A DNA stretch of 64,000 nt from Acanthacorydalis orientalis (Eukaryota > Arthropoda > Insecta > Megaloptera > Corydalidae). The stretch lies in the NCBI GenBank assembly GCA_034766995.1, contig CM068321.1:13303026-13367025 (forward strand), written 5' to 3'. Positions 38,041 to 49,401 of the stretch are shown piece after piece. Every line of letters begins with the position of its first letter. The first letter of the stretch is position 1. The notes beneath the pieces were generated by a model. The model made no database searches. It worked only from the letters and a program-made list of their open reading frames with translations, and was not told where the DNA came from. The translations under genes and the position numbers were made by a program.

Positions 38041-39059
38041 ATGTATGTGTGTTTATATAAACATTTTTTTTACAAAATATATTGTTCAAAACATAAATAA
38101 AAAAATTTATTTCATAAATTAATAAATGTATTTATTTGAAAAGTATTTTGCAGGGTAATTTGAATTAAATTAATTCCTTTTTGAACAGAGGGAATACTTT
38201 ATATAGTTATAATCTCAGAAAATGATATTATTTTATCTAATATAGTTTTCTTTATATTCGAAATAAGAACTCTGGAAAATAAAAGATATTATAATTTAAT
38301 TTTTAAAATTGTTTACTATTTACAAGAATATTTTCCATAAAATATATATTAAAATCTTTAAATTTACATTGAATAATTACAAATTATCAAAGGAAATACA
38401 TATCTGAGAATTAATTTTAGTTATAAAATGTATAAATGCGTTTCTGAAGCTATTATATTACCAAAAGTCCAAAGAATGTATTTTCAAGGACGTATAAAAT
38501 ATTTATTTTTAAATTTAGATCAATAACGGAAAGACTAAAAGAAGTTTAATGGGCTAGTTTTAAAAATAGATTTGTAGATTATTTTACATAGTTGCTATTA
38601 CATCAAAGTTCTTAAAAGTTTTTTCTTAGTTACTTTTTTCTAAAAGATGATATGCGCTGCAAGGCCTGATTTAAACTTTATATTCATATTTATAAACCTA
38701 GCAAAAACACACATATAATTTAATTCATTTAATATTGTTTGAATATCTTGATATAGATAAATAGAACAAATATTTCATTTGCATCCATAATCATATTTAG
38801 CAAGGAACTATATTTTTTGTGTGAAATTATAAAACATACATTTGACTACACAGAACGTGGAAAAAAAGGACAATTCCAATTATAAAAATTAGTGTTCCAC
38901 AATATATCAAAGATAATCATATCGAATTAAACATGTAAACTACATTCACGAATCAAAAAGAAACAAGTTCACTATTAAAACCACTTTAATGATCTATCAA
39001 AAAATTTCACAATCGGACTGATCGTAAATAAAAAAAACTAAAGTTGATCGTTTTAAATT

Positions 39060-39385
39060 TCTCCCTCGAGGATAAAAACACAGCTCAAGTGTACCGACAC
39101 AAATCAAAGAGTGTAATCAGAATCAGATTTATAACCGAGAATCGATGTACGAAGTAATTATAAAAATGTTGCTTAAGGACATACCGAAACAGCTACCAAT
39201 AAATATGGTGGCTATGAGCATATGTGGCAGTAGAACCATAATAAACATAACATAATATGGAAGCAGTAGCAAGTTTGTCTATATAACAGCGAGGGTCCAA
39301 TATCTTCGCGTGGGCTTCAATGTAGTGCCGTCCGTGGTCTCACTGAGATGCGGATGTAACTGGAGTCCGGCAGTGATGGGCAAAT
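39060..39385. promoter_or_regulatory. GC-richer island; possible promoter or 5' gene end
   Basis: The block is visibly richer in G+C than its flanks and has few homopolymer runs. On the plus strand it holds TATATAA (39280-39286) and CCAAT (near 39297). Its minus strand contains the hydrophobic exon-like frame at 39248-39185. A 33-codon open stretch also runs on the minus strand across 39382-39282. These features would fit a first exon and promoter, but no coding match is recognised and the direction of any transcription is uncertain. Confidence 0.25.
39185..39248 (-). other. Candidate signal-peptide first exon
   Basis: On the minus strand an ATG at 39248 opens 21 codons, MFIMVLLPHMLIATIFIGSC plus F. 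They are followed by one base and GTATGT, a good match to a 5' splice site (TTCG|GTATGT). The peptide is hydrophobic throughout, with small residues near the end, as in a signal peptide or membrane anchor. A phase-1 intron right after a signal-peptide exon is common in secreted and membrane proteins. No downstream exon was found between here and 38000, and any later exon could lie outside the window. The evidence is one short frame plus one splice-like site, so chance remains likely. Confidence 0.2.
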
Positions 39386-39389
39386 ACGA

Positions 39390-39592
39390 TTGATTACTTG
39401 CCAAAATAACTGAGAAATTTTCGGATTTAATGCGAATTTTTCAAATAGAAAAATTATTTCTTTGAAATTACATTATTATTACATTATAATAATTAGCTTT
39501 CCTGAATTTTAAATGTCTTCTTAATTATTTCCTTAAATTCTTTATCTGACAACTAAGTTTGTTTTTGTATGGATAATAAAATTAATCTTATG

Positions 39593-39654
<62 letters not shown>

Positions 39655-41870
39655 AATCAGTTGAAACTTCAAGAATTGGGTCCTATTCACTCATTATTAA
39701 CAGTGCTATTTATAGAGTGATACATTTTTTTATGTATTATGGTGTTTATTAACAATATTTATCTTACTCTCTATGTACCTGGATCGTAGTTTAAAAATAT
39801 ACTTTTGTATTTTTTTTAGCAATATTTAGTTAATTATACATTCAACTTTATTTTATTATATGTTTAATACAATTAAAAATATTATATTTCGATAAAACTG
39901 TTTAAGATATTAAATATTATTTTAATTAATATCGTACAAAAATTGTTCCTGTCATTTTACATCCCATATTTGTATTGATACTTGAAAAGAATAAATGGAG
40001 AAAAATTGATTGAAAAAATCTAAATCGTACAAAAACTTCTCTCAAATGTATCAAGAATAAAAGCTTCTGATTTTATATAGATGTTATTTCATGGATATTT
40101 TGATTAAAGGACATTCAGAAATATCAGATAACTACTTCTCAAAACAATATGTTAATTCCAGAATGTAGTGCACTAATTTCCAAATTTTCGTATTAATATA
40201 TTTTTCTGTTTAGAATATATATATATATATAGGCGTGTGTGTGTGTCATTCGTAATAAAAAAAAGTATATAAATAATCGTACGCCATAAATAAACCTTAG
40301 TTATCATCTTCAGATGTATTCAATAAAAATTGACATTCGATAACAATTTGAATTTTAATTTATGAAACTGCGGCGATTAAACGAGCATGACCAAAAATGG
40401 TCGCATTGGTAAACCAGTGGTTTTCTTCTGTTGTGTCGACCACAAACGAAAAAAATAACATGTTTTTTTTTTTGTTTTATAGGTAGCTTCATTGACATAA
40501 CTTCCTTTTACTTAAGCGACCAGATAGACTCGATAATAAGAATAATTTTTCCATCTGTATAATTGTTCGGCGGTACTTTGTAACATATTTAATTTTCTAT
40601 AAATCAAAATATTAAATAGATATTATCGTGAATTCCATAACTGATTAGATTTAATTTATGTAAATTATGCACGACAATTAGTGCTTGGGACGGCCTGTAG
40701 TTATTATTTTTGACTTGTTTATTACAGATGTGAAGTGGCATTTAACGACTTTTAAGTATTGTCGGAAATATTTGTTATTATTGTTACAAAACCATTTTCT
40801 GTTTTAAATTCAACCAAATAAAAATATTTTTCAAATTGCATTTCGAAAATTAATAGATGAAATGACAATATTTGTAAAATAATCATTTTATTGACATCCA
40901 TTCATTAACGCATATCATTTTTTTTAAAAAAATATGAATTTACAAATAAAATTATTAACTCAGTTTTCAACATAGTTGTACATAAACTGGAGTCCAAAAT
41001 ACCAAATTATAATAATTAATACTTTATAGTTTGATAAGTATGTTCCAAGTCAAGGAATTAAAATTAGCTATACATATAATCTCAGATTGTATTTAAATAT
41101 CAATAATATATTTTATGAAAGTAAATGAAGTTTAAATTATATATCCATTCACATCATATCAGTTTGGTCTGGTATATTAAATTTTGAATTTTTTTTGAGA
41201 CATTACACAAAACCTTTCCTACAAAAACTAGTAATATATGGTCATACTATACAAAAATATTTTAAAAATGTGTTTATATATATACTCGCAGCATTCCTTT
41301 TTAATTTTAATTGGAAAATGAAAGTTGTTTCAATATACAAAAATTAGAATTTTTTATTAATTTTTATACTTAATTGATTAGAACTATTAATGTAATTGTA
41401 ATATCTATATATTAACAATTTTTTCATATGTTGGTTTAAAACTATTTGTGAGATAAACTTTCTCAACAGAAAAAAAATATTTTTTTTCTACTTTAAAATG
41501 TACTATGATATTTTTACAGTTTATAAACAGTCATTTCTATCACTAATTTGTACTTAAAGGTGTTCTATTCATATTAATACTTTCGGTCCACCAAATTGGA
41601 ATTGAATCATAATCTATAGATCAAAAAAGTTCATTAAAATGATAACTTATTTGCTTTTATAAAATAATAAACATATTATAAATATTTCATTTAATATCAA
41701 TCGAAATGGAAAATAAACGATTATCAGATATTGTTTAAAAGTATGTTAATGATTTGTCCAAAAAATGTATATGAATTAAAAGTTTTCTAATATAAAATAA
41801 AACAAGAAAATCAACACTATAAATGAAAATAATTATATATTTTGTATTTTTTTATATTTAGAACTTTTTA
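39390..41870. other. AT-rich gene-free tract
   Basis: No gene was recognised. (TA)n occurs at 39596-39650 and (TA)n(GT)n at 40216-40246. A GC-richer patch at 40360-40450 contains the inverted repeat GACCAAAAATGGTC, and no open frame of note. Confidence 0.55.
39596..39650. repeat. (TA)n microsatellite
   Basis: About 27 uninterrupted TA units. Confidence 0.97.
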
Positions 41871-41874
41871 TAAA

Positions 41875-42250
41875 AGTTTTTGTACTTTCATAAATAAAAA
41901 ATCGTTCATCCTAAAAACCACAGGATTTTAGAATAAAAAATGATTAATTATTGATCATTTTTGAATTAGTTTATGTGTATTTCAATGATGATACTTCACA
42001 TTATCCATCATTGTTCAGTAAAACATGATTACCTTTTCGGATTTTTCTCAATCTTAGAACTTTGAACATAATGGAAACCTCATCATCAGTGTATAAGTAA
42101 AAATCTGATCGAAAATGTTCAATAATAACATTTTTTTGGGCTCTGAGGATGATTTTTGCTATTTTTCTATAAAAAAATCTATTTGAAAGAATACATTGTT
42201 TTTCTTTCAAATATATTCCATATTGCCTTTAAGGATGATTTAAATTTTTG
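41875..42250. mobile_element. FB1 fragments, copy 7, adjoining a deleted mariner
   Basis: The left-arm order is seen as ACTTTCATAAATAAA, AAAAACCACAGGATTTTAGA, ATTGATCATTTTTGAATTAG and ATGTGTATTTCAATGATGAT. Further on, AAATCTGATCGAAAATGTTC and GGCTCTGAGGATGATTTTTG resemble other FB1 arm blocks. The deleted mariner copy B begins four bases later at 42254. The copy is scrambled, and its ends could not be fixed. Confidence 0.42.
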
Positions 42251-42253
42251 TTA

Positions 42254-42801
42254 TTAAGTAAGTAGAAAAATAATTGCGGTTTATATACAGTTTTTAATTT
42301 AAGTGGTTTTAAGTGGTCAAGTACTGTTGGATGACAAACGCTTAATTTTTGTGAAAGCTCTCGAATTTTTTGTGTGGTTCTGATTCAACTAACGCCTTCA
42401 GTTGGTCGTTATGGACTGAAAAAGAACCCTGAAACCTTCTTCATCTTCAAGTCTCTCGTCCCCAACACAATTTTTTTAGAACAACCATTGCATCTTATAT
42501 TCCTTAACAGTACCTACGTTAAAAGCATCGTATTGTTTAGGAGTAGTTTCTGCTCCTTTACTACCCGTTTTGAGCTCATTCAAAAAAAAACTCTTATTTG
42601 CTCCTTTTCTATCTTCAATTCAATAGTCCAATTTGAAGCAAAATTTTTAATAAAATCAAAGTCGATGTTACCAAAATACAGGCCGAAAAATACACATTAA
42701 AATGATATTAACATGAACATGAGGAAATGACACTTTTATTGAAAAAAAATAAGGTAAGAATTCTGAAAACAAAAACCACAAATATTTTCCTGCCAACTTA
42801 A
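42254..42801 (-). mobile_element. Internally deleted mariner (MITE), copy B
   Basis: The left end TTAAGTAAGTAGAAAAATAA and the right end (inverse) TTAAGTTGGCAGGAAAATAT are flanked by TA at 42252-42253 and 42802-42803. Length is 548 bp. The minus strand carries the same transposase N-terminal remnant as copy A in inverse orientation: a degraded start near 42600, the TxRKL region, and then a HPTVL-like block (CATCCAACAGTACTTGACCA on the minus strand). The deletion junction follows directly before the terminus. It lacks about 18 bases near the junction that copies A and C keep. The plus-strand 108-codon frame at 42374-42700 is a shadow. Confidence 0.8.
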
Positions 42802-42803
42802 TA

Positions 42804-43465
42804 TTTATTTTATATACAGTTAGGTATATCTATTAGAATATTATTGATGCTACGATAATCATCACAGAAATGGTCACTGAAATAAGCTAATTTCATCATA
42901 ATTATATTATCTTATTTATCACACAAGTTATCCATGATAGACGGGCTTTTAAAATTTGTGTAAATAATAAAAAAAATGTATTCATGAATCATACCAACAG
43001 CCATGTTATGTGATGATTAAGTTAATTCTACATTAAATTCAGAATTAATTTTAAATTCAATTCCAAACCTTTTTCTTTAACATTTTATAAATACAATATA
43101 AATATAAATCTATGACTTCTTAATACACGTATCAAACAATTTCTCTCAATCTTTTTCAATACTTTTAAAGCAATATTTCGAATAAACATCAATATATGGT
43201 GTACTATTTTGTCTATGAATCAACACACTACGTATTTAATGATGAAACTGTGACGTGTAACGTGAACGAGCACGAAATGTCCACTATTATAGTATAAAAT
43301 GAAACCCGTGCCGGGCACAAGCTGACCGGTTACCCCACGCGCGTGCTCTTTTTATTAGACGCGAAGATATCAAAAATAATAATATAAAAAAGAAAAACAA
43401 CAAAACCACCGGAAATACAATGTACAATCGAATACATAAAAAATACAGATATGTATGTATGTATG

Positions 43466-43531
<66 letters not shown>

Positions 43532-44640
43532 TGTATATATATATATAAAGGTATATACATGACTAATGTAAAATACCTGTTTGAAGAAAAACACGTATCA
43601 AGAAAACTGGTCTGCGACCGTTCGCTGTTTTATTGACATTTACGTACATAATTAAAGGCTCGGGTTTTTATTATAAATATAAGGTAGAAATATAATCGAA
43701 CACCAGAACATACACATGTTTAACGATTAATTATTATTATTATTAATGCTGTTGGATAAAAAATGAATCTGAATTCATGTTGTTATTAATAAAACTTTAT
43801 TTCACTTAATGTATGATACAAGTATCTTCGTACGTTTGTGAACTCTTCAGAGTTATGAATCGTATTTGAATCTCATTAATAATATCTTTCATATAAAATA
43901 GTATTTATTAATAAACAGATGTGTTATTTAATGTTCTTCAGTACATTTTTTTTATCTTATAAGAGTTACAATATGATATAAATATCCATACATATTCATA
44001 AAGGTTCATATATACATACATATATATATATATTTAAGGAAAGAGGATTTTTTTTATCATAAAAATCTTCGAATATAAATCATTAATTAATAATCTTTAA
44101 TTAATATAAATCTTTAATATTCGAAAATAAAATTTTGTTGACATTTTTGGGTCTAATTAATTCAGGTCAGATTTGATCAGGCAGAGGCGGATAAATAAGT
44201 TCCTGGTAATGAGGATAATTACGTGAGTGGAGGGATTTAGAATCAGGTTTATCTGTTTTTTTTTTGAAACTTTTCCCAGATGTTCACTATTTTGAGAAGA
44301 ATAACAACATATAACCAGGACATAAACCATCACATAAAATTGACTGTTTTCGGGGTCTCGTACCCCCAGGTACGGTCTTCAATATTAAGACGACTATACA
44401 AAGGATGGCCAAATATCTCAAATACGTGAAAACAATACATGAAGATAATTAATTGGTTAAAATATTTTTCGATTGTTGAACTATAAAAATAAATCTTATC
44501 TTTTTTTTAAATTTCAAAAAGTGTTATAATTTTTAATGCGTTTTTTTTAAAAAAACAACACATTACTACTGTGTGTTTATGAAGATTAGTAATGAATGAT
44601 ATATTTGTGTCTATTTATAAATATATTATGTTTTTACTGA
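42804..44640. other. AT-rich gene-free tract with one GC-richer patch
   Basis: No gene was recognised. At 43230-43365 a GC-richer patch holds TGACGTG, a TATA-like TATAGTATAAAATG and ACCCGTGCCGGGCAC, which could be a small promoter-like island but has no attached open frame. A GTAT/TA microsatellite lies at 43449-43554. Confidence 0.45.
43449..43554. repeat. (GTAT)n(TA)n microsatellite
   Basis: Three or four GTAT units, then about 35 TA units with AAATA breaks. Minus-strand frames across it are Tyr-Ile repeats. Confidence 0.95.
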
Positions 44641-44679
44641 GGTCGCTGGATGGGTTTAAACTTGAAGTCAGATAAAATC

Positions 44680-44739
44680 AGGTGAGATCAATTAAAATCA
44701 GGTCAGGTTAATGAAGAGCAGGTCAAACCAGAAGAGATT
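44680..44739 (+). repeat. Degenerate 20-bp tandem repeat with AGGTCA at each start
   Basis: AGGTGA at 44680, AGGTCA at 44700 and AGGTCA at 44720 are spaced exactly 20 bases apart, with A-rich filler. Two more AGGTCA copies at 44900 and 44920 also have 20-base spacing. AGGTCA is the nuclear-receptor half-site, but spacers of 14 are outside the usual direct-repeat range, so a decayed minisatellite is more likely than a receptor element. Confidence 0.45.
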
Positions 44740-44782
44740 AATTTCGTACAATAACATTAGAATTCTGTAGCATCAATACATA

Positions 44783-44890
44783 GTCGAAGCAGCAGTCAAA
44801 GCAGTGAACAACGAATAATGAAAATATATCGAAGAAGGCGAAGACCGTTTTGTCGGTTGGGAAGGTGATGGCCACTGTTATTTGGAATCC
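44783..44890 (+). pseudogene. Mauritiana-type mariner transposase fragment 1
   Basis: It reads as VEAAVKAVNNE in one frame, then KKAKTVLSVGKVMATVIWN. The latter matches the conserved block just after the first catalytic Asp in mauritiana-subfamily mariners. The same block occurs again 340 bases downstream in fragment 2 (KKAKIVLSTGKVMATVV), so this is a separate partial copy or a local duplication. Confidence 0.7.
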
Positions 44891-44934
44891 CCAAAAAACA
44901 GGTCAATCTGATCAAAAATAGGTCATTCTCATCG

Positions 44935-45530
44935 ACTACTAAACGAAGGCAGAAACGATAACAGAAACCTAAATTTTAGCTAGAAACGACGCGTTGTCCA
45001 TGTTCTACAGATGTTTGAAGCGAATATAGTAGCAGTTACTACAAAAATGGTAAAAACGAGCAAGCCTTTCTGGGTCGATTCGTTTCCGTGGATGAGACAT
45101 GGATGTACCACTACACACTTGAGTCGAAGCAGCAGTTAAAATACAGGATAATGACTGGTGAAAGCGAACCAAAGAAGGCGAAGATCGTTTTGTCGACTGG
45201 GAAGGTGATGGCTACTGTTGTTCACCAGAATAATATACTGTCCCACAAATCGAGCGGTGCAATAGCAAAATTGGACAAATTAGGCTTCGAATTAATTTCT
45301 TATCCACCCTATTCTCCGACTTGGTCCCGTGCGAATTCTTTCTCTAGCCAAATTTGAAAATTTGGCTCGGTGGGAAGAAATTCTCGTCGAATGAGGATGT
45401 CATCGCTCCCCACCTTCAATGCGTATTTTGCAGACTCGCTGGACTAAGTGTGTAGCATTTAATGGAGACTATATTGAGAAATAAAATCGATTTTTTCCAC
45501 AAACCGGCATTTAACTTGCTTTTTTGCAAT
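44935..45530 (+). pseudogene. Mauritiana-type mariner transposase fragment 2
   Basis: The frame carries FLGRFVSVDETWMYHYTLES around the first catalytic Asp (45091-45093), then KKAKIVLSTGKVMATVV. It jumps directly to HQNNILSHKSSGAIAKLDKL, so about 45 residues between these blocks are deleted. The HQDN block has become HQNN, losing the second catalytic Asp. PPYSP is followed by a frameshift. In the next frame DLVPCEFFL replaces the third acidic block, with Glu for Asp. Downstream come GGKKFSSNE-like and FNAYFADSLD-like segments in other frames, ending near YIEK-like codons at about 45480. It is clearly dead. Terminal inverted repeats were not identified. The 89-codon open frame at 45088-45357 is the surviving stretch. 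Confidence 0.82.
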
Positions 45531-46189
45531 ACTTATCAAACGATCCACATATTTTTTCAAGTTTTATACTGAATTAAAGAATTTAATCTGAAGATATAAT
45601 TAGTAAAAGTATATGTTATAAATTGCAACTAAAAATGATAAAAAGAATATAACTATAGAAAAAATATTCTTTATAAAAGAGAAATTTAAAAATTAATAGA
45701 AATCTCGTACTAAATTAAATTCATACACATTTTTATTTAAATATGTATTAAAAAATATTACATTCTGCGCGAGAAATTTGTTAATTTATATTTTTATATA
45801 ATCTATAGTACTTCATAGATAATATTAAGTAATAGAATATTCTCGTTGTACCAAATTCATTTTCTTATTTTTATTCCTGTGAGTTTAAACACAAATATCC
45901 CAATAATTATATTTCTTCGCAATAGGTATGCTGTATTTTAGGTTTTATTTCAAAACTTGTTCTCTTTTCAGGAAGCTTAATATAAATAACCTGTTTTTAG
46001 GTATATTGTACAAACTCAATTCAATAATTCAATTCCAGTTCACTTTCAAAAATTATTAATTTTGTGTGAAATCAAAAAAAAAATATTTAGAATACAGAGA
46101 AAGAGTATATATAAAAAAGAGAATATTGGTTAAGGATAATTAAATGTAAGATATACTGTTAATACACTTTAATATATATTACTGTACAC

Positions 46190-46192
<3 letters not shown>

Positions 46193-46237
<45 letters not shown>
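46193..46237. repeat. (TA)n microsatellite
   Basis: About 22 TA units. Confidence 0.95.
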
Positions 46238-46242
<5 letters not shown>

Positions 46243-46769
46243 TATCATATCTATTAATTAACAATTCGCTTCTAGAAAAATCATTTTTTCAAGTTTTTTT
46301 TTAAAAAAAATGTTTATAAATTTATGTCTGTAAGAGAATTCTATTCTTCGTCTAAGTAGTGGTTAATTAAATGTTTTAGAAAAATTACGAGATAATTATC
46401 TGCATATCCTTGGACATATTGACAATAAAATTGTCTATATTACAATTTATATTATCGTTAATTTCATTAAGGCATTGTATTATTCAAACCCTAGTATATT
46501 TGTATTGTATTTGTATGTTATAGTAATTGAGAAATATTCTTATATTTTTTAAAGAACTCACATCTGTTTTTTTTTTAAATTACTTCAACTTTAATTTAAT
46601 ACATGTATTACTTTTTAGTATAACTTTTTATCATCATATTAATTGGATTTATACAGAAAGATAATATCTAAGTAATTTTTATTTAACATTAATATAACGA
46701 GTATAAGATTGTAATAAAAATATATAGTGAGAAAATTGCATTTCTTGCTATAACCTAGTTCAACGATCC

Positions 46770-46772
<3 letters not shown>

Positions 46773-46813
<41 letters not shown>
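46773..46813. repeat. (TA)n microsatellite
   Basis: About 20 TA units. Confidence 0.95.
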
Positions 46814-46819
<6 letters not shown>

Positions 46820-46990
46820 TATATGTATAATCATACACAATATTGTTTTGTAAGAAAACCACCTATTAATATTTTTTATTAAATCTAAATGCATTTAAAT
46901 TCTTAAAAACAAAACTTAAAAATATTATAAACTCACAGAATTTCATATTAATGTTTGTGTTTACAACATCAATGGTTCATGTATATGATA

Positions 46991-46991
<1 letters not shown>

Positions 46992-47047
<56 letters not shown>
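46992..47047. repeat. (TA)n microsatellite
   Basis: About 27 TA units. Confidence 0.97.
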
Positions 47048-47051
<4 letters not shown>

Positions 47052-47326
47052 ATATACAATTTTAATGTGTTTATGTATAGATATTAAAAATAATAACAAC
47101 AAACTAGTAGAATGAACTTAAATTCGAATCCCAATAGGACTGGATTATTAATGTTACAATAAATTATAGTAAGAAAGCGAGTTTCAGGTAGAAGAATTAT
47201 GACAGATCAGATAAATCGAGGTCGTTTAACAACGAAAACCGACAAGACTCAATGTAGACTGAATCACTACATTTTAAATGGTTCAAAATCAAGACAATAT
47301 TTATTCTCGGCACTGTTTGGAAATTC

Positions 47327-47332
<6 letters not shown>

Positions 47333-47381
<49 letters not shown>
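47333..47381. repeat. (TA)n microsatellite
   Basis: About 24 TA units. Confidence 0.97.
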
Positions 47382-47384
<3 letters not shown>

Positions 47385-49059
47385 TTCTGTTAAAAAATCT
47401 AGAAATATATCGATTATGTGTCAATTAAAATTGATATATCGATCAATTTTAATTATTAATTTGAAAATAAGAAATTTATACATGTACAAATATATTACAA
47501 ATTTTCAAATTACTAAGTATCAATAAAAAAAATATGTTAGCATATATTTTACAAATAAGTAATAGCTCTACCTAGTAAACTTGTAATTGTGAATATTTCA
47601 AAGAATCATTACTATTATTTGCTAAACAAATATTTTTCTCTACTTCACAGACAAATATTAAACATCGACTGTCTGAAAATATGACTCATTCAAAAACTAA
47701 TTATTTTCCAATAAGTATTTAGACTATTATTATTGTAAAATATTATTTGTATACATACGTATATATCTCTAGAAATTCTTAATTATTGGATAACAATTAA
47801 TAATAATAGAGAAATTTTCAAATTGTTCTAATTCTGTATTAATATATAAAACTGACGAGTAAAATAAATCAAACTACTTCACTGACCGCATTATCATATT
47901 TTTTTAATAAAATTAATATTTTTCAATAAAAAAAATTAATGTCAATGCTACAAGAAACCCCGTGTAATAAAAAGTGAAACCAATGTCATATTTATATAAA
48001 TAATACTATACTGGAATACTTATCTGACAAAGCAGATATTTGTTTTAATAATTTATTGAAATGTAATTTCAAAACCCATATTTAAAACAGTGCATAAAGG
48101 TTAAATAAATAAATGAAAACTTTATAAAAATGTTAAATCATTGTAAAAAATCATCATTTATGAATGCACATGAATAATATTGTTGGAACACTTGTTGATT
48201 TCATTAAAACAATAAAAAAAACATATTTCACAATTCATTATTGTTCATTATTTAATTTAAACATATATATATATATATATATATACGTGTGTGTGTGTAT
48301 GTATGTAACGTTAATGTTTATAAATGCAAATTAAATTCAATAATCTTTGCATTGGAGATATTGTTTTAAAAAATATGTTTATAAATGCTCAAGTATGGAT
48401 AAACATTAAAAGAACACATCGAGAAAGAAACACATTTATAAAAAAAATGTATGTAAGTATGCACGAGTGCATGTGCGCGTTAAAGTGTGCAAATGTGTCT
48501 CTACGGAATACATACGTGCATTGAAATGAAAAATGTAATTATATGCACATTTAATTTAATTGCATTCATCCCATAAGTGCGAAGTCTCGCTGACGCCAGT
48601 TTGAATTACCTTTTTTGGAAACAAATTGAATAATAAAAAATGTAAGAGATAATGATTAAGTCGTAATGTCTGCATATGATTTTGTACTCGACAATAAATA
48701 TAAATGTCTTATTCACTTTGATGATCTTTTTATCAAACGTGCCAAGACGTTGATATCCTTTTACTAAACTTGTCTAATTGCTTAATGCCATTTGTTGATA
48801 ACGCACTGATTACTGATGACTGTGTTTACTATAAAAATACTTTTAATAGTTAAGTATATGAATTGATGTGATAATTCAAGTAAATCACTATTCATTTTAT
48901 AGTGATTTTCGTTTAATGCTTTCGAGGATCTACTTAAAACATCATGTTTTTGAATTTTATTTGTATTTTGATATATATTCTGCTTTTAACTTACAAGGTT
49001 ATATGAGACACAAAATTTATATGTTATATGCATGTGTATGCATGTAAATACATGTACAA

Positions 49060-49162
<103 letters not shown>

Positions 49163-49334
49163 ACAAACTCTCTATTATTAAGTGATTTGTTTAAATAATT
49201 ACCTCTTGTAAAAATTATATTATTGAATTAAAGATCACAAATTCTGTTGGGAACAGTCACAACGAACAAATGATGTTTTGATACATAGACTTAGTTAACA
49301 AGATGTTCAATTAACAAACGACAGAAAATTCGTT

Positions 49335-49354
49335 ATATATATATATATACAAAG

Positions 49355-49400
<46 letters not shown>
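49335..49400. repeat. Interrupted (TA)n microsatellite
   Basis: TA units broken by CAAAG and CAT. Confidence 0.95.

Positions 49401-49401
<1 letters not shown>

Larger units (their letters stand above)
34605..39040. other. AT-rich gene-free tract
   Basis: No gene was recognised. Microsatellites lie at 34711-34736, 36070-36095, 37738-37800 and 37983-38040. A small GC-richer patch at 37080-37150 (GGCGCCGGCCTACAGAC) has no open frame of note. Confidence 0.55.

Noticed and set aside
40402..40418. GACCAAAAATGGTC inverted repeat as an operator-like site
   Set aside because: It is a single short palindrome with no nearby gene; chance is likely.
42374..42700. 108-codon plus-strand open frame
   Set aside because: It is the reverse strand of the deleted mariner copy B; the transposase remnant is on the minus strand.
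44680..44925. Nuclear-receptor response element
   Set aside because: The half-sites are spaced 14 apart, outside the usual direct-repeat spacers of 0-5 or so. A decayed minisatellite explains the 20-base period better.
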